A DNA stretch of 64,000 nt from Branchiostoma floridae (Eukaryota; Chordata; Leptocardii; Amphioxiformes; Branchiostomatidae): positions 7,771,626 through 7,835,625 of the forward strand of contig NC_049995.1 of the NCBI RefSeq assembly GCF_000003815.2, written 5' to 3'. Every line of letters begins with the position of its first letter. Position 1 is the stretch's first letter. The notes beneath the pieces were generated by a model that was not told the DNA's origin, did no database searches, and was given only the letters and a program-made list of their open reading frames with translations. Shown one piece after another: positions 12,600 to 24,700 of the stretch. Made by a program: the position numbers and the translations under genes.

Positions 12600-14600
12600 G
12601 ACATAAGTTACGCTATATCATATATATCGTTAGATTAGAACAATACAATGCAAATTGTGTCTTTCACTCGACTTTATTTTGAGCAAAGAAAACTGCAAAA
12701 ATTGAAGTGCATGCCTCGTTCGATTTGAGATATTTTGATTATAAATACAAACAGTTGTAAACTTATTATATATTAACATTAAGAGTTGCGTCAGTTTGCT
12801 TTAACAATAGTATTTACATGGCATCCGTGCGTTAAACAGGTGTTGTAGCATATGGTTGCTTTCTACGAGTGGTGCGTGATTTAGTATGGAGTCTGGTCTT
12901 GCTCGGCGCTTCAAACGGTCGCTGATTCCGGGCTAAATGCGCAACGAATTTGTTTCTGTGTAGAAATTGTCCATGATTTTGGCATGAAATTATGAGGATC
13001 GACCATTAACAATATTGAACTACTTTTTAAATTACTACTAGTGATAGTCAGTCCTCCTTCCGTGTTGGCCCACGTTCTTTTCGAACTTCGATGTTTCTTC
13101 TTACGGTGAACACATTGTTTTGGCTCGAGCTCTTCCATCACCCTCACATACAACGCTGAATGTGAACGTCCATCACAATTAGCAGATCAACCAATGAAAG
13201 CATGGCAAATAGGGACTCGGCCAATGATAGAGCGACAGTGTCGCAATATCAGTCATGTTTCGTCCAACACTGTCCCGGCGAGACTTTTCTCCTTTCTGTT
13301 TCGTTCTTGGGATGACAACTTTCTCCTGGTCGAACCCGCTTAGGCTATCTGGCGGGACAGACGACGATTTCTCCTGTACGTGGTCACGTTGTGTCCCGGT
13401 CCGGTCTTCAGTCGCCAAACAAATCATCTTGTCCCCTCATTCCCAGTCCATGGGCGTTTCGTCTTCTGACGACGACTTAGGAAACTGCAGCTGCCAGGTC
13501 AAGAACTCGGAATAAACGCTTGTCTGCCAATCCATGGGTTCGGGCTGTTGTACATATGGATGGAAAATGACAGGGGGCGCTACTGTGTAGAGATTGTGGA
13601 ATTTAGAGACAGGTGGGGTTGTTGAACGGAATGGATCTGGGTAGTGTGGGGGGTGGAGCCTTGGATCAAGACACTGAGAAATGTGCCTTTTCGTTGAGCC
13701 ATTGTTGACTGGCAAGCGTCTCTTCTTTGCCATGGAATCTCTACCATCCTGTATGATAAACATAATGAAAATATGGCTTATAACGCAACGCAAAATGGAA
13801 GACTGTTTACCTATTGTTACCAGTCCTACTTTACTCACTTTGTCAGACAACCGAGTTGCCATGAAGAAAACTGAAATAATGTACTTTTATATGTTTACCA
13901 TGGAAACAGTACAATCAAAACAATAATAATAACGATTATAAACAGCAATAGTTAATTGACAGCTTAGAAATGGTTACTCTTAATCTGGGCCGAGAGAAAA
14001 TATCTTAAGAAACAATCTTCATCCATAGTTCTATAGTTCCAGTGAACACTGGCAGCGTACCGACTTTCAAATGTGAACACATTTTACTTACCATAAAGGT
14101 TTCCCTGTGAATTGCATCGGTACGAGCCCGTTTGATAGCCATATCTAAAAAGATGTGTGACGATATTTCACTCGTTAATTTCGCGGACACAATAAGTTTT
14201 CTAGCACAGCGAGAAATTCACTGTAAACAGTGATTTGTTATCGCAAATGCTACTAGTGGTAGTAATGCTGCACTATGGCAACGACGATGGCAAAGAAACG
14301 CACGTGTTCTAACTTACCGGAATTATTACGTTTGATGTGAAATAAAACAAATCAAATCTAAATTACTGTAAGAACATTTGGCCTTTCCAAAACAGTTCAG
14401 AAATATTCTGTTTAATCATCAATATGCGTAATTTGTATGAAATAAGTGGGTGAAAATTGCATCGTTACCTTGTCGCGGTCTTTTTCTATTGTTGGTAATA
14501 GAACAAGTCGTGGTCTAGAAGGGTATGGTAGAATTGTTCTAGAACAACACAAACCGTGTTTCGATTTTTGTCGAGAATTAGGCGGAGAGATCTACCGGTA
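12600..14600. repeat. Segmental tandem duplication, left unit (partner about 15180-17050)
   Basis: Coding exons, intron borders and upstream DNA of the gene at 13437-14142 are repeated in the same orientation about 2.5 kb to the right. Shared upstream words include ACGACGATGGCAAAGAAACG (14283 and 16773 regions) and ACACAGCGAGAAATTCACT; shared downstream words include ATATCATATATATCGTTAGA (about 12613 and 15200). The copies have diverged mostly outside exon 2. Confidence 0.8.
13437..14142 (-). CDS. Unrecognised 120-aa basic/proline-rich protein with two PMDW motifs (copy A)
   Basis: I do not recognise this family. Two coding exons: 14092-14142 (17 codons) and 13437-13748 (103 codons plus stop), with donor GTAAGT, acceptor AG and phase 0. 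The start Met (MAIKRARTDA) is chosen because its equivalent is the first Met available in the neighbouring paralogue; an in-frame ATG 48 bases further upstream exists only here. The protein starts with basic clusters (KRAR, then MAKKRRLPVNNGSTKR, nuclear-localisation-like), followed by a proline/histidine segment (LDPRLHPPHYPDPF). It then has an EPMDWQ motif, an acidic SSSEDE stretch and the terminal TPMDWE. No signal peptide, membrane segment or cysteine pattern. Selection on the protein is suggested by the tandem copy keeping length and nearly all of residues 22-60. A small nuclear regulator is a guess only. Confidence 0.75.
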
Positions 14601-14899
14601 TATATTTTGTAAATGTTAGCGAATGTAGATCCCATTACAATGTCTATCACACCATTCACACCTATTTGTCATTGAAAAAAGCTGTTCACCTTTATTATGC
14701 AATACTAGCACTCCCGTGGAAGCCAGGGTTTCCCTTTGATTGGTGTATTGGAATATTCGTTAATGAATTATGCACACTTACTTTAAACACATCTATTTTA
14801 CTGCGTCCAAAGAGGTTGAAATCATTTTGTAACCTCATTGCTGTCCTTGGTGCTGAATTAACAGGCCATACGAGAACAGGCCTTCTTCTATTCTTCGTT

Positions 14900-15040
14900 T
14901 ATAGCCGAAGATACCCTTTAAGGGCAGCGAAACTTCCTTTGGGTTTAAACTCCCCGGAGCGCTAATATGAGATCGGTGGGCTGACTGTCTAGGGCCCCCG
15001 AATAAACTCGCTAACTGCCCGATACTGTCTGGCACCCAGG
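14900..15040. repeat. MITE-like fragment, GAATAAACTCGCTA end
   Basis: GGGCCCCCGAATAAACTCGC followed by TAACTG resembles the right arm of the MITE at 39862-39997 (GGGGCCCCGTGGAATAAACT). Only half an element is visible. Confidence 0.4.
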
Positions 15041-16009
15041 GTAAGCCGAAAAGAAAACTATTGTATTGGTCCCGTTAACTTCACAAAACCCACTCATTCA
15101 GAAAAAGGTGATACACCTCACTGCTTCCAAACAAAAGGTCAAACCCCAAAAGCATAGAACGTAGTTTATAGCAGTAATTATGCACAGCCTAAGTAACACT
15201 ATATCATATATATCGTTAGATTATAACAATACAATACAAACATGTGACTTTAATGAATTCACCCCGACTTTATTTTGATCATGAGCAAAAAACACTACAA
15301 AAAGTGCTTGCCACGTGCGTTCGAGTCGAGATGTTTTGATTAACGTTATATATACAAACAGTTGTACTCAGCTATATCAAAAGTTATAGCACTAACGCTC
15401 TTTGATGCGTCAACTTGCTTTGACAATACACTACATGACATCCGTGCATTGAACAGATGACACTACATATGGTTGCCTCTTACGACTGAAGTGTACTTTG
15501 GTATGCAGTACGGTCTTGTACGCTCTCTCAGTAAGTTCGCTTCCCACCTCGCTGATTTCTGGCTAAGTGCGGTACGGATTGTTTAGAAAGTTGCCGTGAA
15601 AATATAGGGATCAACCATGAACTGAGTTCAGCTAGTTTTTCAATTACTTCCTGCGTCCGTTTGGCCATACGTTGCGTTCGAACTTTGAAGTTCGCTTTTA
15701 CGCTGACACTTTGTTTGGTTCACGTACGATCCTGAATGTCCATCACAATTATCAGTTCAACCAATGGAGGCATGGCAATAAACGACTCGACCAATGAATG
15801 TGAGGCAGCTCACACCACTGTCTTTGAGGCGTCAGCTGTGTCACAATTTCTGTCCTGTTTAGTCCAAGGCTGTGTGAAACTCGTCTGCTCTCTGCTTTTC
15901 TTGGAGTGACAACTTCTTCGTTCCTGGGCTGACTGGCGGGACAGACCACGGTTTCTTGTAGTCACGTTGTGTCTTGGTCTTCAAACACCAAACAAATCAT
16001 CTTGTTCCC

Positions 16010-16645
16010 TCATTCCCAGTCCATGGGTGTTTCTTCTTCTGACGACGACTGAGGAAATTGCCAGGTCACGTACTCTGCATAAACGCTCGTCTGCCAATCC
16101 ATTGGTTCTGGCTGTTGTACATATGGATGGAATATGAAAGGGGGCGCTGCTGTGTAGGGAATGATATTGTGGAATTTAGAGACAGGTGGGGTTGTTGAAC
16201 GGAATGGATCTGGGTAGTGTGGGGGGTGGAGCCTTGGGTCCAAGGACTGGGAAATGTGCCTTTTCGTTGAGCCATTGTTGACCGGCAAGCGTCTCTTCTT
16301 TGCCATGAAATCTCTCACATCCTGTATAATAAACATAATGATAACAAGGTTTACTCAAAGCAACGCAAGGGAAAACGGAAGGCCCTTCGACGCCCACGTG
16401 AAATAAGGTGACGATTGAGAAAGCAGGGTACATTCAGACAGGCGGTTTCGCCGTTGGATGTCCCTGCGCAGGAGGATGACCAACGGTAACTCTGAATTGA
16501 AGAAAATATCTTGAAAAAGTTATCCTCGTCATAGTTTCATCATGACAACGAACGCTAGCGTACCGACTTTCAAATTTTAAAGCATTTTACTTACCATAAA
16601 GGAGTTCGCGTGTACTTCGTTTGTTCGGGCACGTTTGTTGGCCAT
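16010..16645 (-). CDS. Unrecognised 120-aa basic/proline-rich protein with two PMDW motifs (copy B)
   Basis: Paralogue of the gene at 13437-14142, in the same orientation and with the same two-exon layout. Exons are 16595-16645 (MANKRARTNEVHANSFM) and 16010-16321, again 17 plus 103 codons. Identical blocks include MAKKRRLPVNNGSTKRHISQ, LDPRLHPPHYPDPFRST and YVQQPEPMDWQTSVY. Differences cluster in the first exon and before the acidic tail; two small in-frame length changes (+2, -2 residues) cancel, so total length is unchanged. Splice donor (GTAAGT) and acceptor are intact. Preservation of frame in both copies argues that both are genes rather than one decaying duplicate. Function unknown. Confidence 0.75.
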
Positions 16646-17099
16646 GTTTCACTCGGTGATTTCGCGGATAGAGCACTAAGTAAGCTTTTCTGACACAGCG
16701 AGAAATTCACTACCACAGTGATTTGTTATCGCAAGTGTTACTAGTAGTAGTGATGCTGCACTATGGCAACGACGATGGCAAAGAAACGCACGTGTTCTAA
16801 AACTTATTCCGATTGATTGCGTTTGATGTAAAATGAATACATTAAATCTACATTACTGGAAGAATATTTGACCCCCCAAGAAATAACAGGTAAGAAATAT
16901 TCTATTCAATCCTTGATATGCGTGGTTTGAGTTGTAGAAAAAAAATTGCATCATTACATCTTGGCGTTCTTCTGCTGTTACTCGTACTAGAACAACTCGT
17001 GGCCGAGGAGGGCACGTGGTAAAATTGTTCTGGAACAACAGAAGTCAAAATTCAGTAGCCTTTCTATATATAGCTTTCTATATATAGCCATCCATATCA

Positions 17100-17300
17100 A
17101 GCTTAATCATTGGGCTGTGGTACGTTAGATGTAAACTAGACTGTATGTTACAACTAGAACGTGGTGGGTTCTTTTAACTTGCTCGAGGTGTGACTGTTCT
17201 CAAACACGGGAATTCCATCTATCGTCTTATCTGAGGGACGGCCCTAACCAAAGCTAGGTACTCATTTATACCTGAGTGAGAAAAGTGGCGTTACGTGCCT
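17100..17300 (-). repeat. SINE body fragment, minus orientation
   Basis: Read on the minus strand it contains the GGACG / CCGTGTTTGAGAACAG / AAGAACCCACCACG series that forms the shared body of SINEs elsewhere in the window. A clear head is not visible. Confidence 0.45.
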
Positions 17301-18799
17301 TTATCAAGGCTAAAATGGCAGAATTTCAAACCGGAACCTCTGAGTTCTGAAGCTGTTGTTGCTGTTACGTCCCGGGACCTGTCCTTGGTGCTGATCTCCG
17401 TTCTACGTATGTAATACACTTTCTGGGCTTTCGGCTTCCGCCCGGAACCACCAAATGCAATACATGTATGCTGTGTCTAATACTGGTCACAAAGAAAAAC
17501 TATTCTTAGCTTTAAAGAAAAAATATTTGGGATTTGGACCCCGAAATTGAAAATATTCTAGAAAACAAAACTTTCATGTTACAGCTTTTTTTTTGGCATA
17601 CTAGTATTTGCATCACTTCAAATCCCCCTTGTTTGTGAATCGCGTAAGAACAAGCTGCACATGGTATCCTGAGTGAGAAACAGCATCTCAAACCAGACCC
17701 TTCTATTGTAACCAAAGCAACAACATGCTGGTTACCGGTAGGTCATCATTTCTGTTCTTTTACATCTTCTTCGAAGCTTCTTTGACTTTATTTGGAATTC
17801 ACTTTTGCATTCTATGACATTAGTATCAATTTTCTAAACGAAAACTGATGTGTGCAGATATCATCCATATATATTATGAATTAGCATGTAAAAGCTGAAG
17901 TGCAACAACATTAATGTTAATGTCTAGAGTATTTTCTTCTTTTTTTTTTACAAAAACTAATTAGTGCAGCCTCACATCATCATAGCATCTGATTCAGTTG
18001 TAACATTAGGCTGGTAAGCATTGGAAATGATACACAGTCAAACTTGCTAACCATTCAAGTATGCTTTATTATTGCACATTTACTATGACCACTTTGAGGA
18101 AGCTGAATTGATTTTTTTTCAGTAAAGGTATCATTTAGCCCACAATGTATTGTTGTCGTTGGTCTTGTTCACATTGTAGTGTCCAGTAGCACATAAGTCA
18201 GCAAGGTTGTGAAGCCTTCCCTTTATCATGCTTGAGGTATCCTTTTTTGTAGACTTACAGAGGGGCANNNNNNNNNNNNNNNNNNNNNNNNNNNNNNNNN
18301 NNNNNNNNNNNNNNNNNNNNNNNNNNNNNNNNNNNNNNNNNNNNNNNNNNNNNNNNNNNNNNNNNNNCACAAACACTGCTCAGGAATACACAATGTATAT
18401 ACATATATTAAGTACAGACATTTCCAAGCATATTGTACAAATGATCAAGTACGTCTTGTTCAAATTGAAGACTTAGTCTAGTCTGCAAATTGTAATTTTT
18501 GTTGACAGCAACTTTGTTTGTTATTGAGAAGTTTATTACCAGATTTGTACATTCTAACTTGTGATCTGGTGTGCAATTTTTTCGTCAAAGTCTGAAATAT
18601 CCTAAAACCTCTCCATCCCTCTTCTGGCAAGATTTTGCAACAAAGCGTAAATTTTTGTTTACTGTATAGTTCACCTACTTTTCTCAGTAATGTAATTCTC
18701 ATATAAATATAGTGGTTGAGAGAAAAATTTGATGAATTAGATTTTTTTTTAAACAGGTGTATCAATTTAATGATAATCTATTGGTAATACATTAGACAT
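17301..18799. other. Intergenic region between copy B and the SLC17 gene
   Basis: No exon recognised. Positions 17740-17880 share words with 9730-9950 (ATTCTATGACATTAGTAT, GATATCATCCA), indicating an interspersed repeat. The 3' UTR of the SLC17 gene should lie at the right side. Confidence 0.4.
18268..18367. other. Assembly gap, 100 N
   Basis: Exactly 100 undetermined bases, a conventional size for a gap of unknown length. It lies about 430 bp downstream of the SLC17 stop codon. Confidence 0.99.
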
Positions 18800-21700
18800 C
18801 TAGGCATTATGATCGTGTGCTATAAAGCCATATGTTCTTGGATCTACATGCTCCTCATTTACAACCAGTCTCTCCCTATCTTCATCCAATGGAGCGGCCC
18901 GCTTTGCTTCTGATTGGCTCATAGCCCATGATTGGACTGTACCATCTCCCATCAGTACGTAGGTTATGGTGCCAAAAGCGTTGATTCCTGCTGTGATGTA
19001 GAACACGATCTGCCATTGATGCTTGCGAGTTATCCAGGTTTTCTGGGGAAAGAATTGTTGGCTGTAAATTGGATGTTTATTGACAAAAAATTGATAAAAC
19101 CTAAATCCAACCTATCCATACATACCTCCATGCATGCATGCAAATACTAGGTATTTTGAACCTGTACCTAATTGATTTTCATGGTACACCTATGATCTAT
19201 CCATCCCTCCATCCATCCCTCTCTCCCTCCATCCCTCCCTCCCTCCATCCATCCCTCCATCCATCCATCCCTCCATCTATCTCTTAGCTCTATATAAGTG
19301 TCAGTTCCTGATGTTCCTTACCGCATTTTGGGTGAGTATCCCCACCACTGCAGGTCCAGCAAAGCCCGGAATGGTGGCAACACAGTTAGATATCCCCATC
19401 AGTACACCTGCATACCTGTAAGAGGTTCAATAACAAGTCATGACAATTACAAGTGCTCAGGTTGTTAAGGTATAAGGAGTTTTGCCTGATATTGAAAAGA
19501 TCATATACTGTAACTGCATTTAAGTTTGCAGGGATTTATTTTTGGGTTCACAGATGGTTTTGGGTTTGCGGTGAGGAGATCACTAGGAATATACAACCAC
19601 TGTGGACATCTCTGCATCTACAGAAGTATAGTCTGTCCTGTTTTAATGATAATATTAAGCAGTGCAGCCTTCCCTTTGGTGTTCCCCTACCTTGGTGCGA
19701 TATCCAGATGATTGACATTAAACCCAGACATGCACAGTCCCCCCATCGCCACCGAGAATGTCAGGAACACGATGGCCAGCACCTGTTGGCTGCAGTTCAC
19801 GTATCCCGTGGCAACCATGAAGATACCTGGCAACACCAAACCTGGGGGGAAACGCAGAGAACAGTTGTTATTATCAATGCAATATGTAAAGAGGCAATGT
19901 GGTCTTGTGGTTAGGCTTCTTTACATAGAAAAGGTTTGGGGTTCGAATCCATCACAACCATGTGTATACATTTGTATGTTAGTTTAGGCTCCAATGTTCT
20001 TCTGAAAGGAAATTTACACTATAATCAATCACTTGAGGAAATGACTAACTGTTTCAACAGTTAGTCATTTACCTGAGTCAAGTTTAAAAACTGTTACTTA
20101 GTTTTGGTAAAGGGATGTTCCTGAAATGGCATGTTAAGTGGGACAACCATATGTATATTAGTTTAGTACTAAAAAAAAACAACCTGTCAGAACATGAGAT
20201 TCGTCGCCTTCATACATTTTCGTGAATGACTACATACTAATGACCTTGAACCCATGCCAGAATGCTGGGACCCCGACATGCTGCCTTTATACACTTGCTG
20301 AAGCTTCCAGTCTACCAACAGTCGTTACCAAACACGGTCAACAACAACAAACTGCATCAAACTGTCAAAACCCAGGACATCTGGACCATAAAATTTCTGT
20401 TCAGACGCTAAAAAAGCTGTCACCAACCAGATGTCTGCTGTGCCAATGAAAATCTAGAAAAAACTGTGTATAAAACGAACTTTTGTGCGTCCTTACCGCC
20501 ACAGTTGAAGACCTTCCTGACAGCTGTGGTACTGAGGAACTTGTTCTCTCGGAGGAAGTCTGCCAGCTGGCCTCCAAATATGATGACCAGCCAGATACAC
20601 AAGTAAGGTACAGCTGACAGGAACCCGGCCTGGAGATGGTAACATGAAGCATTGGATTTATGCCTATTTCACAATGCTTAAAGATGGCTTAAATATGCAT
20701 GTGCTACTTTAGATGCTTTAAATGAATGCAACATTTATCACTCACTCAGTTAAAAGTTTAAAAAAGTTAAAGTTGCTTGTATATCTGTACAGATGCTTAG
20801 GGGTGGCCCCCATCTCCAATTTGGGTAGCCCTTGGGCCACACATTTGTGCAAGTCACTACAGCAGGGGGCTGGTCCGCTGGTAGTGATGTGTGTTTAACT
20901 TCCATACTCTTCCTCATTAGTGCTGAGAGCTAAGCAGAGAAAGCAGCATGTACCATCTTTAGAGTCTTTGGTATGACTCAGCCGGGGATCGAACTTAAGA
21001 CCTACCGAATGCAAGGCAAGCACTCTACCTACTCGGCCATTGCACCGGTAGCAGTAGGGAAAAATTCATTTAAACTTGCTTAAAAGTAGCTTATGTGCCA
21101 ACTAAGGCTTTATGGTTAGTGAAAAGATACCCTAAATGTAGTTTCTAAGCAAGACTAAATATTCCAGCGATGAGGAAAAGAACACATCTTCATCCAACCA
21201 TCTTTCATTGACGTATGCAACTGGCTATAAAGGAGAGTTTCAACTTAGATCATGTCCTAGACCCAGGACTTTATAATTTCATCTGTGTTAGATCAAACAG
21301 TAGAATCCCCTTCATGTACGTCTAGGTAGATCAGTAAGGGGAGTATAGTTACTGATAATGTACAAAACTATACTTTACAAACCCACTTGTGTGAGATCAA
21401 ACAGTAGAATCTCCTTCATGTATGTAGGCAGGTCGGTGAGGAGAGTGTAGAAGCCCCAGTTGTTGCTGAAGTGAGACAGAACGATCGCCCAGACTGGTGC
21501 AGAGGTCGCAAAGGTCAACCACGGGATGGATTCATTCTGCGAAGGCATGAAAGTTGGTTAACATGAAGAAATAGTACCAAAATGGAAAAATACTTGTGTT
21601 GTAGGATAATGATTGTAGAAGTGACACTAGCGAGATAGCCTTGACAGTCACTGTTGTTAAAGAGGTGAAACTATATGTAGTTGGATAACATGATACCATG

Positions 21701-24700
21701 TTTCAATTCTTGTCACAATGTTTATGGTGTGTATTAAGTAACATTTAGCCATCTTGTTTTTGTACCCATCTTGTTTTTTTGCCTTGTCTCACTATTTCTG
21801 TAGTCTGCAGAGGATGTCATCCACGAAATGTACTTGCTGTGGCCTAAAGCTAAGGGCACAACCCGCCGTACATGCAATTTGTCTGTATGTTTATTTTTAG
21901 GCCACGTCCGCCACGTATTTCTGAAAACATTCAGGCTGTACAAGGCATGTGCGTCGCCTGTACTGGCACGTACGGGGGCGAATCCGCAGCCCGATGGCAC
22001 AAAGTTTTGCCTGACAGAAAGTTCTACGCCAGACTACGGCGTGTCTGCGTGCTCCAAAATCCAATGGATTTCCTACGAGTTTGTACGGAGGCGGTACTTA
22101 TCACTTACAGATCCCAAAAGACTGCCCACGTTTCGGCACGTAGACAGCACGTATTTGCACCTACGGCAGGTTGTGCCCATAGCTTAAGAGGAACAGCTCC
22201 TACTACACCAGTACCTTGCCGGTGGTCCCCTCCCTCCTGAGTTCCCCCTGTATGTATTCCCTCTCCACGTAGGATATCCGTGGATGTTCCTCGGGCGTGT
22301 TGTGAACCATCAGCATCCATATAACAAACCACAAACAGCCGAGAGCACCTGGGAGAAGAGGTGTATACAAAATGTACATGAAGGAACAACAAGTAAACCT
22401 AGTGACAAGTTCACCTTTATCCGTGGGGTAACCTATATTCGCTGTATTAAAACCAGGGGGTATTTAGGGATATCAAGTGGATGGACAGTGGTTTGAAAGT
22501 GCAATATTTCTAAAATACAGCTTGTTTACCAATTTAAAACCACTGTCCGTCACATTGACATCCCTAAATACCCAGTCTTTTTAAACAGCGGATAAAGGTT
22601 ACCCCGCAGACAAAGGTGAACTAGTGTTAAACTGACATTTGAAGGTGCTGTTAATGATACATTTAAAGCCAGTCAGACCATTCTCCGCATCCAAGATGTC
22701 CTGGTAGACATCTGAAATTTGGAGGTACGTTCTCTACCTTTAATAAACAGTCACCGTTAGAAAAAAATTGATATCGATAGTAACTGTAAACATACGTGAC
22801 TGATGAACCTCTTCAACGAAAGTCAGTCTTGCGGTCAAAAAAATTAGTTGCACAACTTTCACAGCAACATTCAAGTTACTTTCTTAGAATGCAAAAATAG
22901 CTACAGAGGATGGACGAAATAGATCATACAATGAATGAAGGAATTTCAAAGTAAATGTATAATCAAGACTAGACTATGATGTCAAATGTTAAACATGTCT
23001 ACGTCTTACCAAATGCGTAGAAGACAGAAGGCCATCCAAAGTGGTCACACAACAGTCCTGAGATGGGCAGGGAGAACACTGTCCCGAGGTGGGCACCTGG
23101 AACATGTGTGGAACATGTGTGGAACATGTATGGAACATGTGTGGAACATGTGTGGAACACAAGGCATTTCATCATCTCTCCTTAACCACCAAATATAAAT
23201 CAAGTATTCTAATGAAAAACCCTCCATGTCATTTATATCTATTAGATGAAAAGTGTCATCTAGAAGTTGAATTTCTTGGGTCTGTTGTAAAAAGATGCAA
23301 ATATGTGCAATACCCTGGGTGCCAGACCAATCATGCAAGCAGGCAGCTGGTTTCTTCCATAGTATGCCTGCCGAACTACATTTAGCATGCTTGTTTTGCC
23401 GAAGGGAGTTTAAGTCGGCCTTATTGCTAAGCCAGGGCTTGCCAAAATTTGCTCAGGCTTAAATCCCAGATTGCTTAATTCAACATTGGCAGGTCTACTG
23501 TCTTGAGCCACTTAAGAAACCGGCTGCTGGTCCGGTATGTAGTCTGGTAACCAGGGTACGGATGTGCCATCAGCAGGACATAACCTGTACCCACCTGAGT
23601 AAGTGATGGTGACCAGTTTACTCCTCTCTATAGGAGGAGCCCAGCTCTTCCACATGGCATGCATGGCTGGGAACGTCACACCCTGGGGGGAGGGGGGTGG
23701 GGGTAATGTGAAATAATGATAAGTTAATGTTAGAACAGCTCATGATCAGATTTTTGCCAAGAAAAAGGAGCAACCCATACTCTTCTTCATAAGCATGTTG
23801 CATAGGGTTAACCCAAAGATATCAAACAGCCACTAATGCTTCGAGGGTCTCCATGTCCTTTTATAGGCTATTTCAATTCACCGTTAACATAGCTGGCCCA
23901 TTCTGATTCAAAATTCCTGATAAACATATTGTATATTGCGTTGCAAGCATCCCCCATGCAGACCCTCTGCTTTGTCACAAGTTTGTTTGTTTAATTGCGA
24001 TCTCCATTAGTGTACATCATAAAATCATGCCACTACTCTTCCTGGAGTCATGATAATAAGAATAAATGAAATACATGAAATGAAAAAGAAACAACTTAAC
24101 ATCAAAAGCGGATAATTAGCGTAAAATAATAAGCAGAGGTCAGAGGTCAAAATAAAGAAGTGATCATACATAACGAATAATGAATAGCAGAAGAAGTTAA
24201 CTTAATTGATTGAAACGCAAACCAATCAAAAGTGTACTAATAACACAACATAAATATAGAACTTAGATATACTGAAATATAAAATTATTACCACCATGTG
24301 CTCAGGGGTTGCCTTTTGTCTCGTGTTTTCGCAAGCTCTTTTATCCTAGATTTGAACTCAATGTTGTTGTATGATGTCGTTGTGTTTGGCAATGTGTTAT
24401 AGGTTTTGATGCATCTGTAGCCAAACGTCCTTGTTTTAGCGTTTGTTTTGGGTTTTGATTGAGTGAATGCTCCTCTAGTAGACAGCCTCGTGTGATGCTC
24501 ATGTGTGGATTGAATTGTTTGTAATTGCTTGAAGATGCATTGGGGTTGCCTTTCCTTAACAATTTTGTGGAATGTACATACAGTATTTGTGAAGAGTCTT
24601 TCTTTAACGGTTTGCCACTTTAACTGCATGTGTAGGTCTTCCAGGTTGGTGTCAAAGGGTTTGTTTGTGGCCAGGCGAGCAGCGTGATTTTGGATTACCT

